Shown here in pieces: positions 18,751 to 25,993 of a stretch of 64,000 nucleotides of DNA; the stretch's first letter is position 1; every line of letters starts with the position of its first letter. Both the position numbers and the translations under genes were made by a program. Source of the DNA: Flavobacteriaceae bacterium CG2_30_34_30 (lineage in GTDB: Bacteria; Bacteroidota; Bacteroidia; Flavobacteriales; Flavobacteriaceae). The stretch lies in the NCBI GenBank assembly GCA_001873105.1, contig MNYN01000060.1, positions 81,404-145,403 on the forward strand, in the 5' to 3' direction. Below the pieces are notes generated by a model. The model worked only from the letters and a program-made list of their open reading frames with translations, was not told the origin of the DNA and did no database searches.

Positions 18751-19467
18751 ATGGATAATTTTCAAATAGAAACCGCTCAAAATGCTACTATTTTTCAAAA
18801 TATTGCAGCAATTAGCGATCGTATTTTAGCTTTTATTCTGGATGTGCTAATCCTAGGTCTCTATGTAATTTTAATAAGCATCTTTTTTTCGGAAGTTCAA
18901 ATAGGAGAGGATTACTATTTTGTTTTTGTAATTACGGTGGGTCTTCCTATTATTTTTTATCATTTATTATGGGAAGTTTTATGGAATGGTAAAAGTCCCG
19001 GAAAAGCAGTTATGCAATTGCGAGTGATAAAGCTTGATGGTTCTAAACCTGCTTTTTCAAATTATCTTTTACGATGGGTAATGCGGTTAGTAGATATAAG
19101 TGTAACCAGTGGTGCTTTAGCGATAGTTTCCATTTTACTTAATGGAAAAGGACAGCGTATTGGCGATATTGCTGCAGGTACCACTGTAATAACTGAAAAG
19201 AAAACCATTACCTTATCAGATACTGTATTTATGGAATTACCAAATGAATATCAGCCAAAATACCCACAAGTGCTTGTTTTTAAAGATGAAGAAATGCAAA
19301 CTATGAAAAGTATTTTTGTTAAGGCAAAAATGGAAAGAAACCACCATATTATTTTAAAACTATCAAGTAAAGCTGCTAAAGTAATGGAAGTTCAATTTGA
19401 AGAAACCCCCATCCAATTTATTGACACAATTCTAAAAGATTATACCTTTTATACCCAACAACAATGA
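18751..19467 (+). CDS. RDD family membrane protein
   Basis: 238 residues. RDD domain: the Arg-Asp pair in ISDRILAFILD (about 23-33), two membrane helices, the loop WNGKSPGKAVMQLRVIKLDG and a third helix with RWVMRLVD. The C-terminal 70 residues are soluble. RDD proteins are small membrane proteins; some are Na+/H+ or Li+ antiporters, but for most the substrate is unknown. Its pairing with a divergent SpoIIM-like gene is common in bacteria, which supports a shared membrane function. It overlaps the TRIC gene by four bases (ATGA). Confidence 0.9.
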   Translation: MDNFQIETAQNATIFQNIAAISDRILAFILDVLILGLYVILISIFFSEVQIGEDYYFVFVITVGLPIIFYHLLWEVLWNGKSPGKAVMQLRVIKLDGSKPAFSNYLLRWVMRLVDISVTSGALAIVSILLNGKGQRIGDIAAGTTVITEKKTITLSDTVFMELPNEYQPKYPQVLVFKDEEMQTMKSIFVKAKMERNHHIILKLSSKAAKVMEVQFEETPIQFIDTILKDYTFYTQQQ

Positions 19468-20078
19468 GCATCTATCTATTAATTGATATTTTTGGCACCA
19501 TTGCTTTTTCTATTTCGGGTGTATTAACTGCCATGCAAAAACGTATGGATGCTTTTGGCATTTTAATTATTGCGTTTGTAACCGCTGTTGGCGGAGGCAC
19601 CTTGCGTGACGTATTGCTTGATGTACCTATTAGTTGGATGCACAATATGACGTATGTGTATGTTATTTTTATTTCAGCAATTGTCGCTGTTGTATTTAGA
19701 ACAAAGCTCAATTACGTTAGAAAATCGTTGTTTTTATTTGATACGATTGGGATTGCTTTATACACTATTGTAGGTATAGGAAAAGGAATTCAGATGGATT
19801 TACACCCCATCATTTGCGTTTCTCTTGGCACCATGTCAGCGTGTTTTGGGGGAGTTATTAGAGATATACTTTGTAACGAAATTCCCGTAATCTTTCGAAA
19901 AGAAATTTATGCAACGGCTTGCATAGTGGGTGGTATATTTTATTTTGTTTTAAGCTATATGCAAATGCAAACCAATTGGGTAATCGTTATTTCAGGATTG
20001 GTTGTCATTATAATTCGCCTTCTTGCTGTACGTTTTCATCTTTCATTGCCTTCTGTTTATCGAAAAGAAACCCCTTAA
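19464..20078 (+). CDS. Trimeric intracellular cation channel (TRIC / UPF0126) family protein
   Basis: 204 residues with seven predicted membrane helices in two internally related halves, each carrying the family's Gly-rich kink and Arg-Asp: GGGTLRDVLLD (about 48-58) and GGVIRDILCNEIPV (about 132-145). Bacterial TRICs are homotrimeric cation channels, mostly K+ and Na+, in the inner membrane. The start ATG overlaps the RDD stop (ATGA), so they are co-translated. It is convergent with the cyclophilin gene, their stops overlapping by four bases. Confidence 0.93.
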   Translation: MSIYLLIDIFGTIAFSISGVLTAMQKRMDAFGILIIAFVTAVGGGTLRDVLLDVPISWMHNMTYVYVIFISAIVAVVFRTKLNYVRKSLFLFDTIGIALYTIVGIGKGIQMDLHPIICVSLGTMSACFGGVIRDILCNEIPVIFRKEIYATACIVGGIFYFVLSYMQMQTNWVIVISGLVVIIIRLLAVRFHLSLPSVYRKETP

Positions 20079-20788
20079 TCTAATATTTTCACTTCCATAA
20101 AAACGTTTAAAAGTGGCCATTCAGAAGCATCGGTTTCTAGTTTTGCTATTTTATCTACCACATCCATTCCAGAGGTTACTTTGCCAAAAACAGTATAGTT
20201 AGGATTTAAGTGGTTTGCACCATTAGGGGCTTGCACAATATAAAATTCGAAAGGGGAGGAGCGGTCATCCGGATTTTCACGATATTCCTTAGCAGAGGCA
20301 AGTGCTCCACGATGGTGTTTGTGTTTTATTTCAGCAGGAATAGTATATTTTCCTAGTTTACTTCTCAATTTACTGGTTTCCGGTCGGTCGCTATTGCCCC
20401 CTTGAACAATAAAATTTTCCAGTGCACGATGAAAAAAAGTGGTATCCCAATATCCGTTTTTCAGCATATAAATAAAATTTGCCCTATGCAATGGGGTATC
20501 GGTATATAATTCTAATTTTATGGTGCCTAAAGAGGTTATTAATGCCACTCGCTTTTCCGGGTTTTCTTTGCCATACTGTATTAAAAATTTTTCAACATTT
20601 TCATTGGTTAGAAATAAAAAGGGTGGTTTTGTAGGTTCCGTTTCAGATGCTGTATCTATTTCTGTAACTTTTTCATCTGAAAATATTTTTTCTTCTGCGG
20701 AAATTTCCTTCACAACCGGTACTTTTTTTTTATCTTCACAGTTCATTAAAAGGACACTTAAGATTAGCAATAACAACGATTTTTTCAT
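20075..20788 (-). CDS. Peptidylprolyl isomerase, cyclophilin type, lipoprotein
   Basis: 237 residues from ATG 20788 (a TTG one codon earlier is less likely). Signal peptide with lipobox LLMNC, so lipid-anchored. A linker of acidic residues leads to a cyclophilin domain (about 75-237): IKLELYTDTPLHRANFIYML, FFHRALENFIVQGGN, RGALASAK, SSPFEFYI and YTVFGKV. It isomerises X-Pro bonds of envelope proteins in the periplasm. The start codon lies two bases from the divergent NUDIX start, so each promoter must sit within the other gene. Confidence 0.93.
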   Translation of the reverse strand: MKKSLLLLILSVLLMNCEDKKKVPVVKEISAEEKIFSDEKVTEIDTASETEPTKPPFLFLTNENVEKFLIQYGKENPEKRVALITSLGTIKLELYTDTPLHRANFIYMLKNGYWDTTFFHRALENFIVQGGNSDRPETSKLRSKLGKYTIPAEIKHKHHRGALASAKEYRENPDDRSSPFEFYIVQAPNGANHLNPNYTVFGKVTSGMDVVDKIAKLETDASEWPLLNVFMEVKILD

Positions 20789-20790
20789 CA

Positions 20791-21438
20791 ATGGAATTTA
20801 TAAAATTTAAAGAATCTGTTTCAAAAATAAAAAATTTAGAACTCCCGGGCGAAGAAATTCAATATAAAATGGCTCCTATAGAACGATTACAAGAGCTAAA
20901 AAGAAAGGCTTTAGCAATGAATTCAGTCAAAAAAGCAGGAGTTTTAGCCCTTTTTTATCCAGATGTTCAAGAACGTGCAAAACTAATCCTAATTTTAAGA
21001 AAAACCTACAAAGGGGTTCATTCAGCACAGGTAGGTTTTCCTGGCGGAAAGTTTGAAAAGGAAGATACTTCGCTTGAGCAGACAGCACTTCGGGAAACGC
21101 AAGAAGAAATAGGAGTGCCCAAAAAGGATGTTACCATAATTAAACAACTAACCCAAATGTATATTCCGCCTAGTAATTTTATCGTGCAACCTTTTCTTGG
21201 GATTACCCAAAGCACACCAAATTTTATTCTGCAAGAAACGGAAGTGGAAGCACTTATAGAAGTGGGTATTTCTCATTTTATGGAAGATAGCGTTCTTATT
21301 TCCAAAAAGATAACAACCTCTTACGCAACAGATTTGACTGTTCCGGCTTATTTGCTTAACAATCATGTAGTTTGGGGTGCTACGGCAATGATGCTTAGTG
21401 AAATACGACAACTATTAAAACAAGTTTTAGAACCTTAG
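20791..21438 (+). CDS. CoA pyrophosphatase (NUDIX hydrolase)
   Basis: 215 residues. Contains the CoA-specific NuCoA extension LRKTYKGVHSAQVGFPGG just before the Nudix box GGKFEKEDTSLEQTALRETQ followed by EEIGV (metal-binding glutamates REtqEE). It hydrolyses CoA, and probably its oxidised or acyl forms, to 3'-phospho-ADP and 4'-phosphopantetheine, in cofactor turnover in the cytoplasm. The start ATG is set by the family's N-terminus (FKESVSKI...LPG). Followed 70 bases later by the acyltransferase gene in the same direction. Confidence 0.94.
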   Translation: MEFIKFKESVSKIKNLELPGEEIQYKMAPIERLQELKRKALAMNSVKKAGVLALFYPDVQERAKLILILRKTYKGVHSAQVGFPGGKFEKEDTSLEQTALRETQEEIGVPKKDVTIIKQLTQMYIPPSNFIVQPFLGITQSTPNFILQETEVEALIEVGISHFMEDSVLISKKITTSYATDLTVPAYLLNNHVVWGATAMMLSEIRQLLKQVLEP

Positions 21439-21508
21439 TTTTTTTGTATATTAGCACCCGTTTTAGGGCGTATTAATTTTATTTGCAACTTCAAAATTAA
21501 AACTGAAT

Positions 21509-22312
21509 ATGGGATTGTTTAAAAAAAATCCTTTTGGTCATATATTATTTTTAAAACTTTGGATTATCCGGATTATGGGCGCTATGACTCACAGGCGTTT
21601 CAAAGGATTTAATGAATTACACATTGAAGGTTCTGAAATTATTAAAAACCTTCCTGAAACAGGCGTTCTGTTTGTTTCTAATCACCAAACTTATTTTGCG
21701 GATGTGGTAGCTATGTTTCACGTGTTTAATGCTAGTTTGAGTGGAAGGGAAGATTCCATAAAAAATATTGGCTACCTGTGGCGGCCTAAATTAAATATCT
21801 ATTATGTAGCTGCCCGCGAAACCATGAAGTCGGGTTTTCTTCCAAAAATTCTTGCTTATGCAGGCTCTATAAGTATTGACAGAACTTGGAGAGAAAAAGG
21901 GAAAGAGGTAAACCGCCAGGTTAAAATGAGTGATATCAGTAATATTGCTATGGCGCTTAAAGATGGCTGGGTAATTACATTTCCTCAAGGCACAACCAAG
22001 CCGTGGAAGCCTATTAGAAGAGGTACAGCACATATCATAAAACAATATCGTCCTATTGTTGTGCCAATCGTTATTGATGGTTTTAGACGTTCCTTTGATA
22101 AAAAAGGTATCCGTATCAAAAAACGCGGTATCTTACAATCCATGGAAATAAAAAAACCATTAGAAATAGATTATGATAATGACACCATGGAGGATATTGT
22201 AAAAAAAATTGAGTACGCTATTGAACAACACCCATCTTTTTTAAAAGTAATTCCGGTGGAAGAGCTTAAAAAAGAAGAAGAGCTAAATGAAAAGCGGAAA
22301 TGGGAATACTAG
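21509..22312 (+). CDS. 1-acyl-sn-glycerol-3-phosphate acyltransferase (PlsC family)
   Basis: 267 residues. PlsC motifs: NHQTYFADV (the H-x4-D catalytic pair, about residue 58), FPQGTTKPWKP (variant of FPEGTRS) and VPIVIDGFRR. One N-terminal hydrophobic segment. It acylates lysophosphatidate to phosphatidate at the inner membrane, or a related lipid. Conserved Bacteroidota-type length and C-terminal tail. Same strand as the NUDIX gene; the following gene is convergent. Confidence 0.88.
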   Translation: MGLFKKNPFGHILFLKLWIIRIMGAMTHRRFKGFNELHIEGSEIIKNLPETGVLFVSNHQTYFADVVAMFHVFNASLSGREDSIKNIGYLWRPKLNIYYVAARETMKSGFLPKILAYAGSISIDRTWREKGKEVNRQVKMSDISNIAMALKDGWVITFPQGTTKPWKPIRRGTAHIIKQYRPIVVPIVIDGFRRSFDKKGIRIKKRGILQSMEIKKPLEIDYDNDTMEDIVKKIEYAIEQHPSFLKVIPVEELKKEEELNEKRKWEY

Positions 22313-22356
22313 TTGGTCTTAAAGTATTAAATAGGTAAATATCTTTATCAGCAAAA

Positions 22357-22998
22357 TTACATTTCAATTTTTTCTAACTCCTTAAGGTTGTTTTTAAGTC
22401 TTCGTAAAAGAATTCCATACACTAACCGATAAAACAAAAGTAGAAGTCCAAGCATAAACACTCCTAAAACAATTTGTATAATAAAAAAGTTGTTAAGAAA
22501 AGCAGCTGCATCTTTAATTTTACCATATTTTTCGCCAATAATTTCCATCAACACATCACTTTTTAAATAGTAAAGTATATTTATAAAAATAAGTATAAGT
22601 GCAAAGACAGCCACATTATAAAAAACAAAATAGCGAACCGTTTTTCTGGTTTTAATGATGCTATTTATTAATTGCTTGGTAGAATCGGTTACTTTTATGG
22701 CAGTATAATTTTTATAGAACAAATAGATAAAACCTATAAAAACTAAATAGTTTATAATGTTTGTCATCCATAAAATTTGAGAAACGCCAAACCTCTCCAG
22801 TATTTCATAAGAAGATTTTGGGGTAAAAAAGCTAAGCCCCGTCCAGAATATTAATTCAGCTATGCTTATGATAAAGATCCATTTCACGATAGAAGTTGAT
22901 TTTTTAAACAGCATAGTATAAATATCATCATAAGAGAGCTGTGGCTGTTTCTGCTCTCTCATTTTCCAGTCTTTTTTTAATAATTCTAATTCATCCAT
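22357..22998 (-). CDS. Membrane protein paired with ECF sigma factor (possible anti-sigma factor)
   Basis: 213 residues. The cytoplasmic N-terminus (MDELELLKKDWKMREQKQPQ) is followed by four membrane helices (about 38-58, 80-100, 125-148, 165-195) and a lysine-rich tail. It starts four bases after the sigma-factor stop, so the two are translationally coupled; such partners commonly act as anti-sigma factors. No zinc-binding HxxxCxxC motif is seen, so its mechanism would differ from zinc anti-sigma proteins. Function inferred from context only. Confidence 0.7.
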   Translation of the reverse strand: MDELELLKKDWKMREQKQPQLSYDDIYTMLFKKSTSIVKWIFIISIAELIFWTGLSFFTPKSSYEILERFGVSQILWMTNIINYLVFIGFIYLFYKNYTAIKVTDSTKQLINSIIKTRKTVRYFVFYNVAVFALILIFINILYYLKSDVLMEIIGEKYGKIKDAAAFLNNFFIIQIVLGVFMLGLLLLFYRLVYGILLRRLKNNLKELEKIEM

Positions 22999-23002
22999 CG
23001 TA

Positions 23003-23497
23003 TTACGGATTTAATATAGTGCGTAATTTTTCTTTAATTCTATTCATTTTCACTCTGGAATTGACTTCTGAAATACCCAGGGTTTCAGCAATTTCCTTAT
23101 AATTTTTATCTTCTAAATACAAAAACACTAAAGCTTTATCAATATCATTTAGTTGCTTTACGGCATCATACATTAGTTTTAGCTGTTCCTCCACCGTATT
23201 GTCATAATCTTCTGCTGAAATTTTAAAACTAACGGTTTCAAAATCTTGTGTATCTATTGTTCTTTTGGACTTTCTATATAAGGTTATAGCAGTATTTAAA
23301 CCCACACGGTACATCCAAGTACTGAATTTTGATTCACCACGAAACTTTGGAAAAGCTTTCCAAAGCTGAATGGTAATTTCTTGAAACAAGTCATTGTGGG
23401 CATCTGCACCATTGGTATATAACCTACAGATTTTATGCACAATATTTTGATTTGCTTGCAGTTGGGTTATAAAACTATGTTCTAGTTCTTTACTCAA
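23003..23497 (-). CDS. ECF-type RNA polymerase sigma factor
   Basis: 164 residues. Region 2: DLFQEITIQLWKAFPKFRGE and FSTWMYRVGLNTAI. Region 4: NDIDKALVFLYLEDKNYKEI followed by AETLGISEVNSRVKMNRIKE. There is no region 3, as expected for ECF sigmas. The start appears to be TTG at 23497: upstream, a stop lies seven codons away and no ATG intervenes. It directs RNA polymerase to a stress or envelope regulon and is probably held by the membrane protein encoded just downstream. Divergent from ndh. Confidence 0.92.
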   Translation of the reverse strand: MSKELEHSFITQLQANQNIVHKICRLYTNGADAHNDLFQEITIQLWKAFPKFRGESKFSTWMYRVGLNTAITLYRKSKRTIDTQDFETVSFKISAEDYDNTVEEQLKLMYDAVKQLNDIDKALVFLYLEDKNYKEIAETLGISEVNSRVKMNRIKEKLRTILNP

Positions 23498-23623
23498 AAG
23501 TTTGTAGTTAATGGTTTATTAGTATGCTTAATGTACATTTTGTTACAAATACCTCCAAAATTACTTTAAATAAATGGTCATGCAAAAAGCTTGCTGTATC
23601 TTTATATATTATTTGAAAAACCT

Positions 23624-24910
23624 ATGAATATTCCAAAAAGTACACATCCCAGAATTGTTATCATCGGGGGAGGCTTTGGTGGCATTTCCTTAGTAAAAGT
23701 CCTTAGAAATAAGCCGGTTCAAATTGTCCTTATTGACAGACACAATTACCATACATTTCAGCCGTTGTTGTATCAAGTTTCAACTTCCGGATTAGAACCC
23801 GATTCTATTGCCTATCCGCTTCGAAAAATATTTAAATATTACCGCGATTTTCATTTTCGCATGGCTACGGTTGAAACTATTCAAGCAGAAAAGAAAAAAA
23901 TTATCACTTCCATAGGTGCCATTAACTACGATTATTTAGTAATTGCAAGCGGAAGTAAAACCAATTTTTTTGGAAATCTAGACATTGAACAAAATAGTAT
24001 GCCTATGAAAACGGTGCCACAGGCATTAAATATTAGAAGTTTGGTGTTAGAAAATTTTGAAAAAGCGGTGGTTTGTGAAGACGAAAACAAACGAAAAAGC
24101 CTGATGAACTTTGTTATTGCCGGCGCTGGACCTACAGGTGTAGAATTAGCTGGTGCTTTGGCAGAATTTAAAAATGGCATCATTAAAAACGATTATCCTA
24201 ATTTGGATGCCCAAGAAATGACCATTCACTTGATTGAGGGCGAATCTAAAGTCTTACCACCAATGAGTGTTTTTGCCTCAAAAAAAGCAGAAATGTTTTT
24301 AAAGAAAATGGGCGTAAACATCCACTTAAATACTTATGTGAAAAATTACGATGGAAAAACCGTAACCACAAATTGTGATCTATGCTTTGAAACAGAAACC
24401 TTTATTTGGTCGGCAGGGGTTACAGGAGCGGCGGTTCAAGGACTTTCGGTAGAATCTTTCTCAGAAAGAGGAAATAAATATCGTGTGGATTCTTTTAGCA
24501 AAGTCATTGGATATGAAGCCATTTATGCCATAGGCGATATTGCACAAATGAAAACAGAAATCTATCCTAATGGACATCCCATGCTTGCTCAACCTGCAAT
24601 TCAACAAGGAAAAAGATTAGGCAAAAACCTACTATTAATCCTGCAAAATAAACAACCAATACCTTTTAATTATTTAGATAAAGGGGCCATGGCAACAATA
24701 GGTAGAAATAAAGCTGTAGTAGATTATAAAAAACTCCACTTTGGCGGTTTCTTTGCTTGGTTTTTATGGATGTTTGTGCATTTATGGTTTCTGGTAGGTT
24801 TTAGAAACAGAATAGTAACTTTTTTCAACTGGACCTATAATTACATCAACTTTGATAAAGCTGCAAGATTAATTATTCGTCCTTATATTAAAGGAAAATT
24901 TAAAGAATAG
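23624..24910 (+). CDS. ndh: Type II NADH dehydrogenase (NAD(P)/FAD-dependent oxidoreductase)
   Basis: 428 residues from ATG 23624; a TTG 11 codons upstream is in frame but outside the family's usual start. FAD-binding GGGFGG at the N-terminus, quinone-side motif HNYHTFQPLLYQV, NADH-binding GAGPTGVELAGALAE (about 165), second FAD contact YAIGDIA, and a C-terminal amphipathic and hydrophobic stretch (FFAWFLWMFVHLWFLVGF) for membrane attachment. It passes electrons from NADH to menaquinone without pumping protons. Monocistronic; the flanking genes run the other way. Confidence 0.93.
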   Translation: MNIPKSTHPRIVIIGGGFGGISLVKVLRNKPVQIVLIDRHNYHTFQPLLYQVSTSGLEPDSIAYPLRKIFKYYRDFHFRMATVETIQAEKKKIITSIGAINYDYLVIASGSKTNFFGNLDIEQNSMPMKTVPQALNIRSLVLENFEKAVVCEDENKRKSLMNFVIAGAGPTGVELAGALAEFKNGIIKNDYPNLDAQEMTIHLIEGESKVLPPMSVFASKKAEMFLKKMGVNIHLNTYVKNYDGKTVTTNCDLCFETETFIWSAGVTGAAVQGLSVESFSERGNKYRVDSFSKVIGYEAIYAIGDIAQMKTEIYPNGHPMLAQPAIQQGKRLGKNLLLILQNKQPIPFNYLDKGAMATIGRNKAVVDYKKLHFGGFFAWFLWMFVHLWFLVGFRNRIVTFFNWTYNYINFDKAARLIIRPYIKGKFKE

Positions 24911-24913
24911 AAA

Positions 24914-25507
24914 TCAACAATTTTTATATTTGTCGTGTAACCCCTTTCCTTTTAATAGTAGAGGAATACATTTTTCTAATCTACTCACTTTGGTTTTTTC
25001 TTGTTTGGCTTCTGAAATATGCTCCATATATTCTCTTTGTTTGTATGGAGGTAATTTTTCAAAACATTTTTTTAACTGGCTGTCTTTCTTTAAAGCATTT
25101 TGAAGAAGCTCAGGTATAAGAAGTACTTCTTTTTTTTGAGGTTCTCGTTGTTTTACTTTTTTGCCGTTTTCAATGGCTTCTTCCATATATTTTAAAACCA
25201 ACTTTTCCTCAATTTCTTCTACCGAAGTAAAACGCCATTGACGCATTGCCTTTGCTGTAGTTTTTTGTTCAGACACCAATTTTTTATTGTTGTCTTTAAG
25301 AAATACACCCTGAAAAAACCAAATAGAAAAATGATTTTTAAAGGCTGCAAGACCTGCTATGTTTTTCCCATGTGCAACATACACCGGCGCTCCCCATTTT
25401 ATAGTTTCTTCAGCAGCCGTTTGGAGCATGATTTTTCGCAATACAGTAAGTGCTTCTTTCCACTTTTGATGTTTTTCGATATAGGAAGTGACTTTTTCAT
25501 TTTTCAT
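24914..25507 (-). CDS. YdeI/OmdA-associated family protein with DUF1801-like domain
   Basis: 197 residues from ATG 25507 (MKNEKVTSYIEKHQKW); an upstream in-frame extension of 55 codons is poor coding sequence. The N-terminal part (about 1-110) is DUF1801-like (EETIKWGAPVYV, then KNHFSIWFFQG). The C-terminal part (about 130-197) is the YdeI bacteriocin-protection region (KKCFEKLPPYKQREYMEHIS, then EAKQEKTKVSRLEK). Small cytoplasmic protein of unknown biochemical role; YdeI is linked to antimicrobial-peptide tolerance in E. coli. Its stop lies 4 bases after that of the convergent ndh gene. Confidence 0.88.
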   Translation of the reverse strand: MKNEKVTSYIEKHQKWKEALTVLRKIMLQTAAEETIKWGAPVYVAHGKNIAGLAAFKNHFSIWFFQGVFLKDNNKKLVSEQKTTAKAMRQWRFTSVEEIEEKLVLKYMEEAIENGKKVKQREPQKKEVLLIPELLQNALKKDSQLKKCFEKLPPYKQREYMEHISEAKQEKTKVSRLEKCIPLLLKGKGLHDKYKNC

Positions 25508-25646
25508 GTTAAACTTTATTTTAAGGAAATTTTTGTTAAGATTTCTGTATAAATATAAAAAAAAATCTTTAGTTAAAATTTTCCTAAAACAGAATAATGA
25601 ATCTAAATCTGTTATACATTTACTATACAAATTAATACCGTCAATT

Positions 25647-25742
25647 ATGGCAACACAAAAGTCAAATAGCAAGCCTCAGCCCAAACAAGCTGCGCCTAAA
25701 CAGGCAAATAAGGCTACAAAGACTACTCCTAAAAAGAAGTAA
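25647..25742 (+). CDS. Tiny lysine/glutamine/proline-rich protein (31 aa)
   Basis: 31 codons, MATQKSNSKPQPKQAAPKQA and then a lysine-threonine tail ending KKK. Strongly basic, no hydrophobic stretch, probably unstructured; such peptides can bind nucleic acid, but nothing shows that here. Support for a real gene: a clear ATG after an AT-rich leader, codon use unlike the surrounding noncoding DNA, and an intrinsic terminator 50 bases after the stop. The frame stays open upstream to 25488, but that part is poor coding sequence. Confidence 0.55.
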   Translation: MATQKSNSKPQPKQAAPKQANKATKTTPKKK

Positions 25743-25792
25743 TCTCAGCAACTCTTGTCTAGGACAAGACATTCTAAAAACAATTAATCCAT

Positions 25793-25817
25793 GCCACCTC
25801 AAAAGGGTGGCTTTTTT
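25793..25817 (+). terminator. Intrinsic terminator after the 31-aa gene
   Basis: GCCACC (25793-25798) pairs with GGTGGC (25806-25811) over a short loop and is followed by six T. A second, smaller palindrome, CTTGTC-TAG-GACAAG, lies at 25754-25768 between the stop codon and the terminator. Confidence 0.85.
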
Positions 25818-25993
25818 GTAGTTAAATAATGTGTAGTTTATTAACGATTAACGATTTATTATTGCAATTTTTCAGCTAAATAAAAAACGAAATTAGTTAT
25901 TCGCCATTCATCCCATTAAATCTACGATTCGGTTGGTTTTTTTTTGGAAGCTTCTCTTTCAGGTGCATTTTTGTGCTATCCTATTGAAACTAC

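Noticed and set aside
25508..25672. 55-codon N-terminal extension of the YdeI-like protein
   Set aside because: Low-complexity AT-rich translation without family resemblance; the ATG at 25507 begins the known domain.
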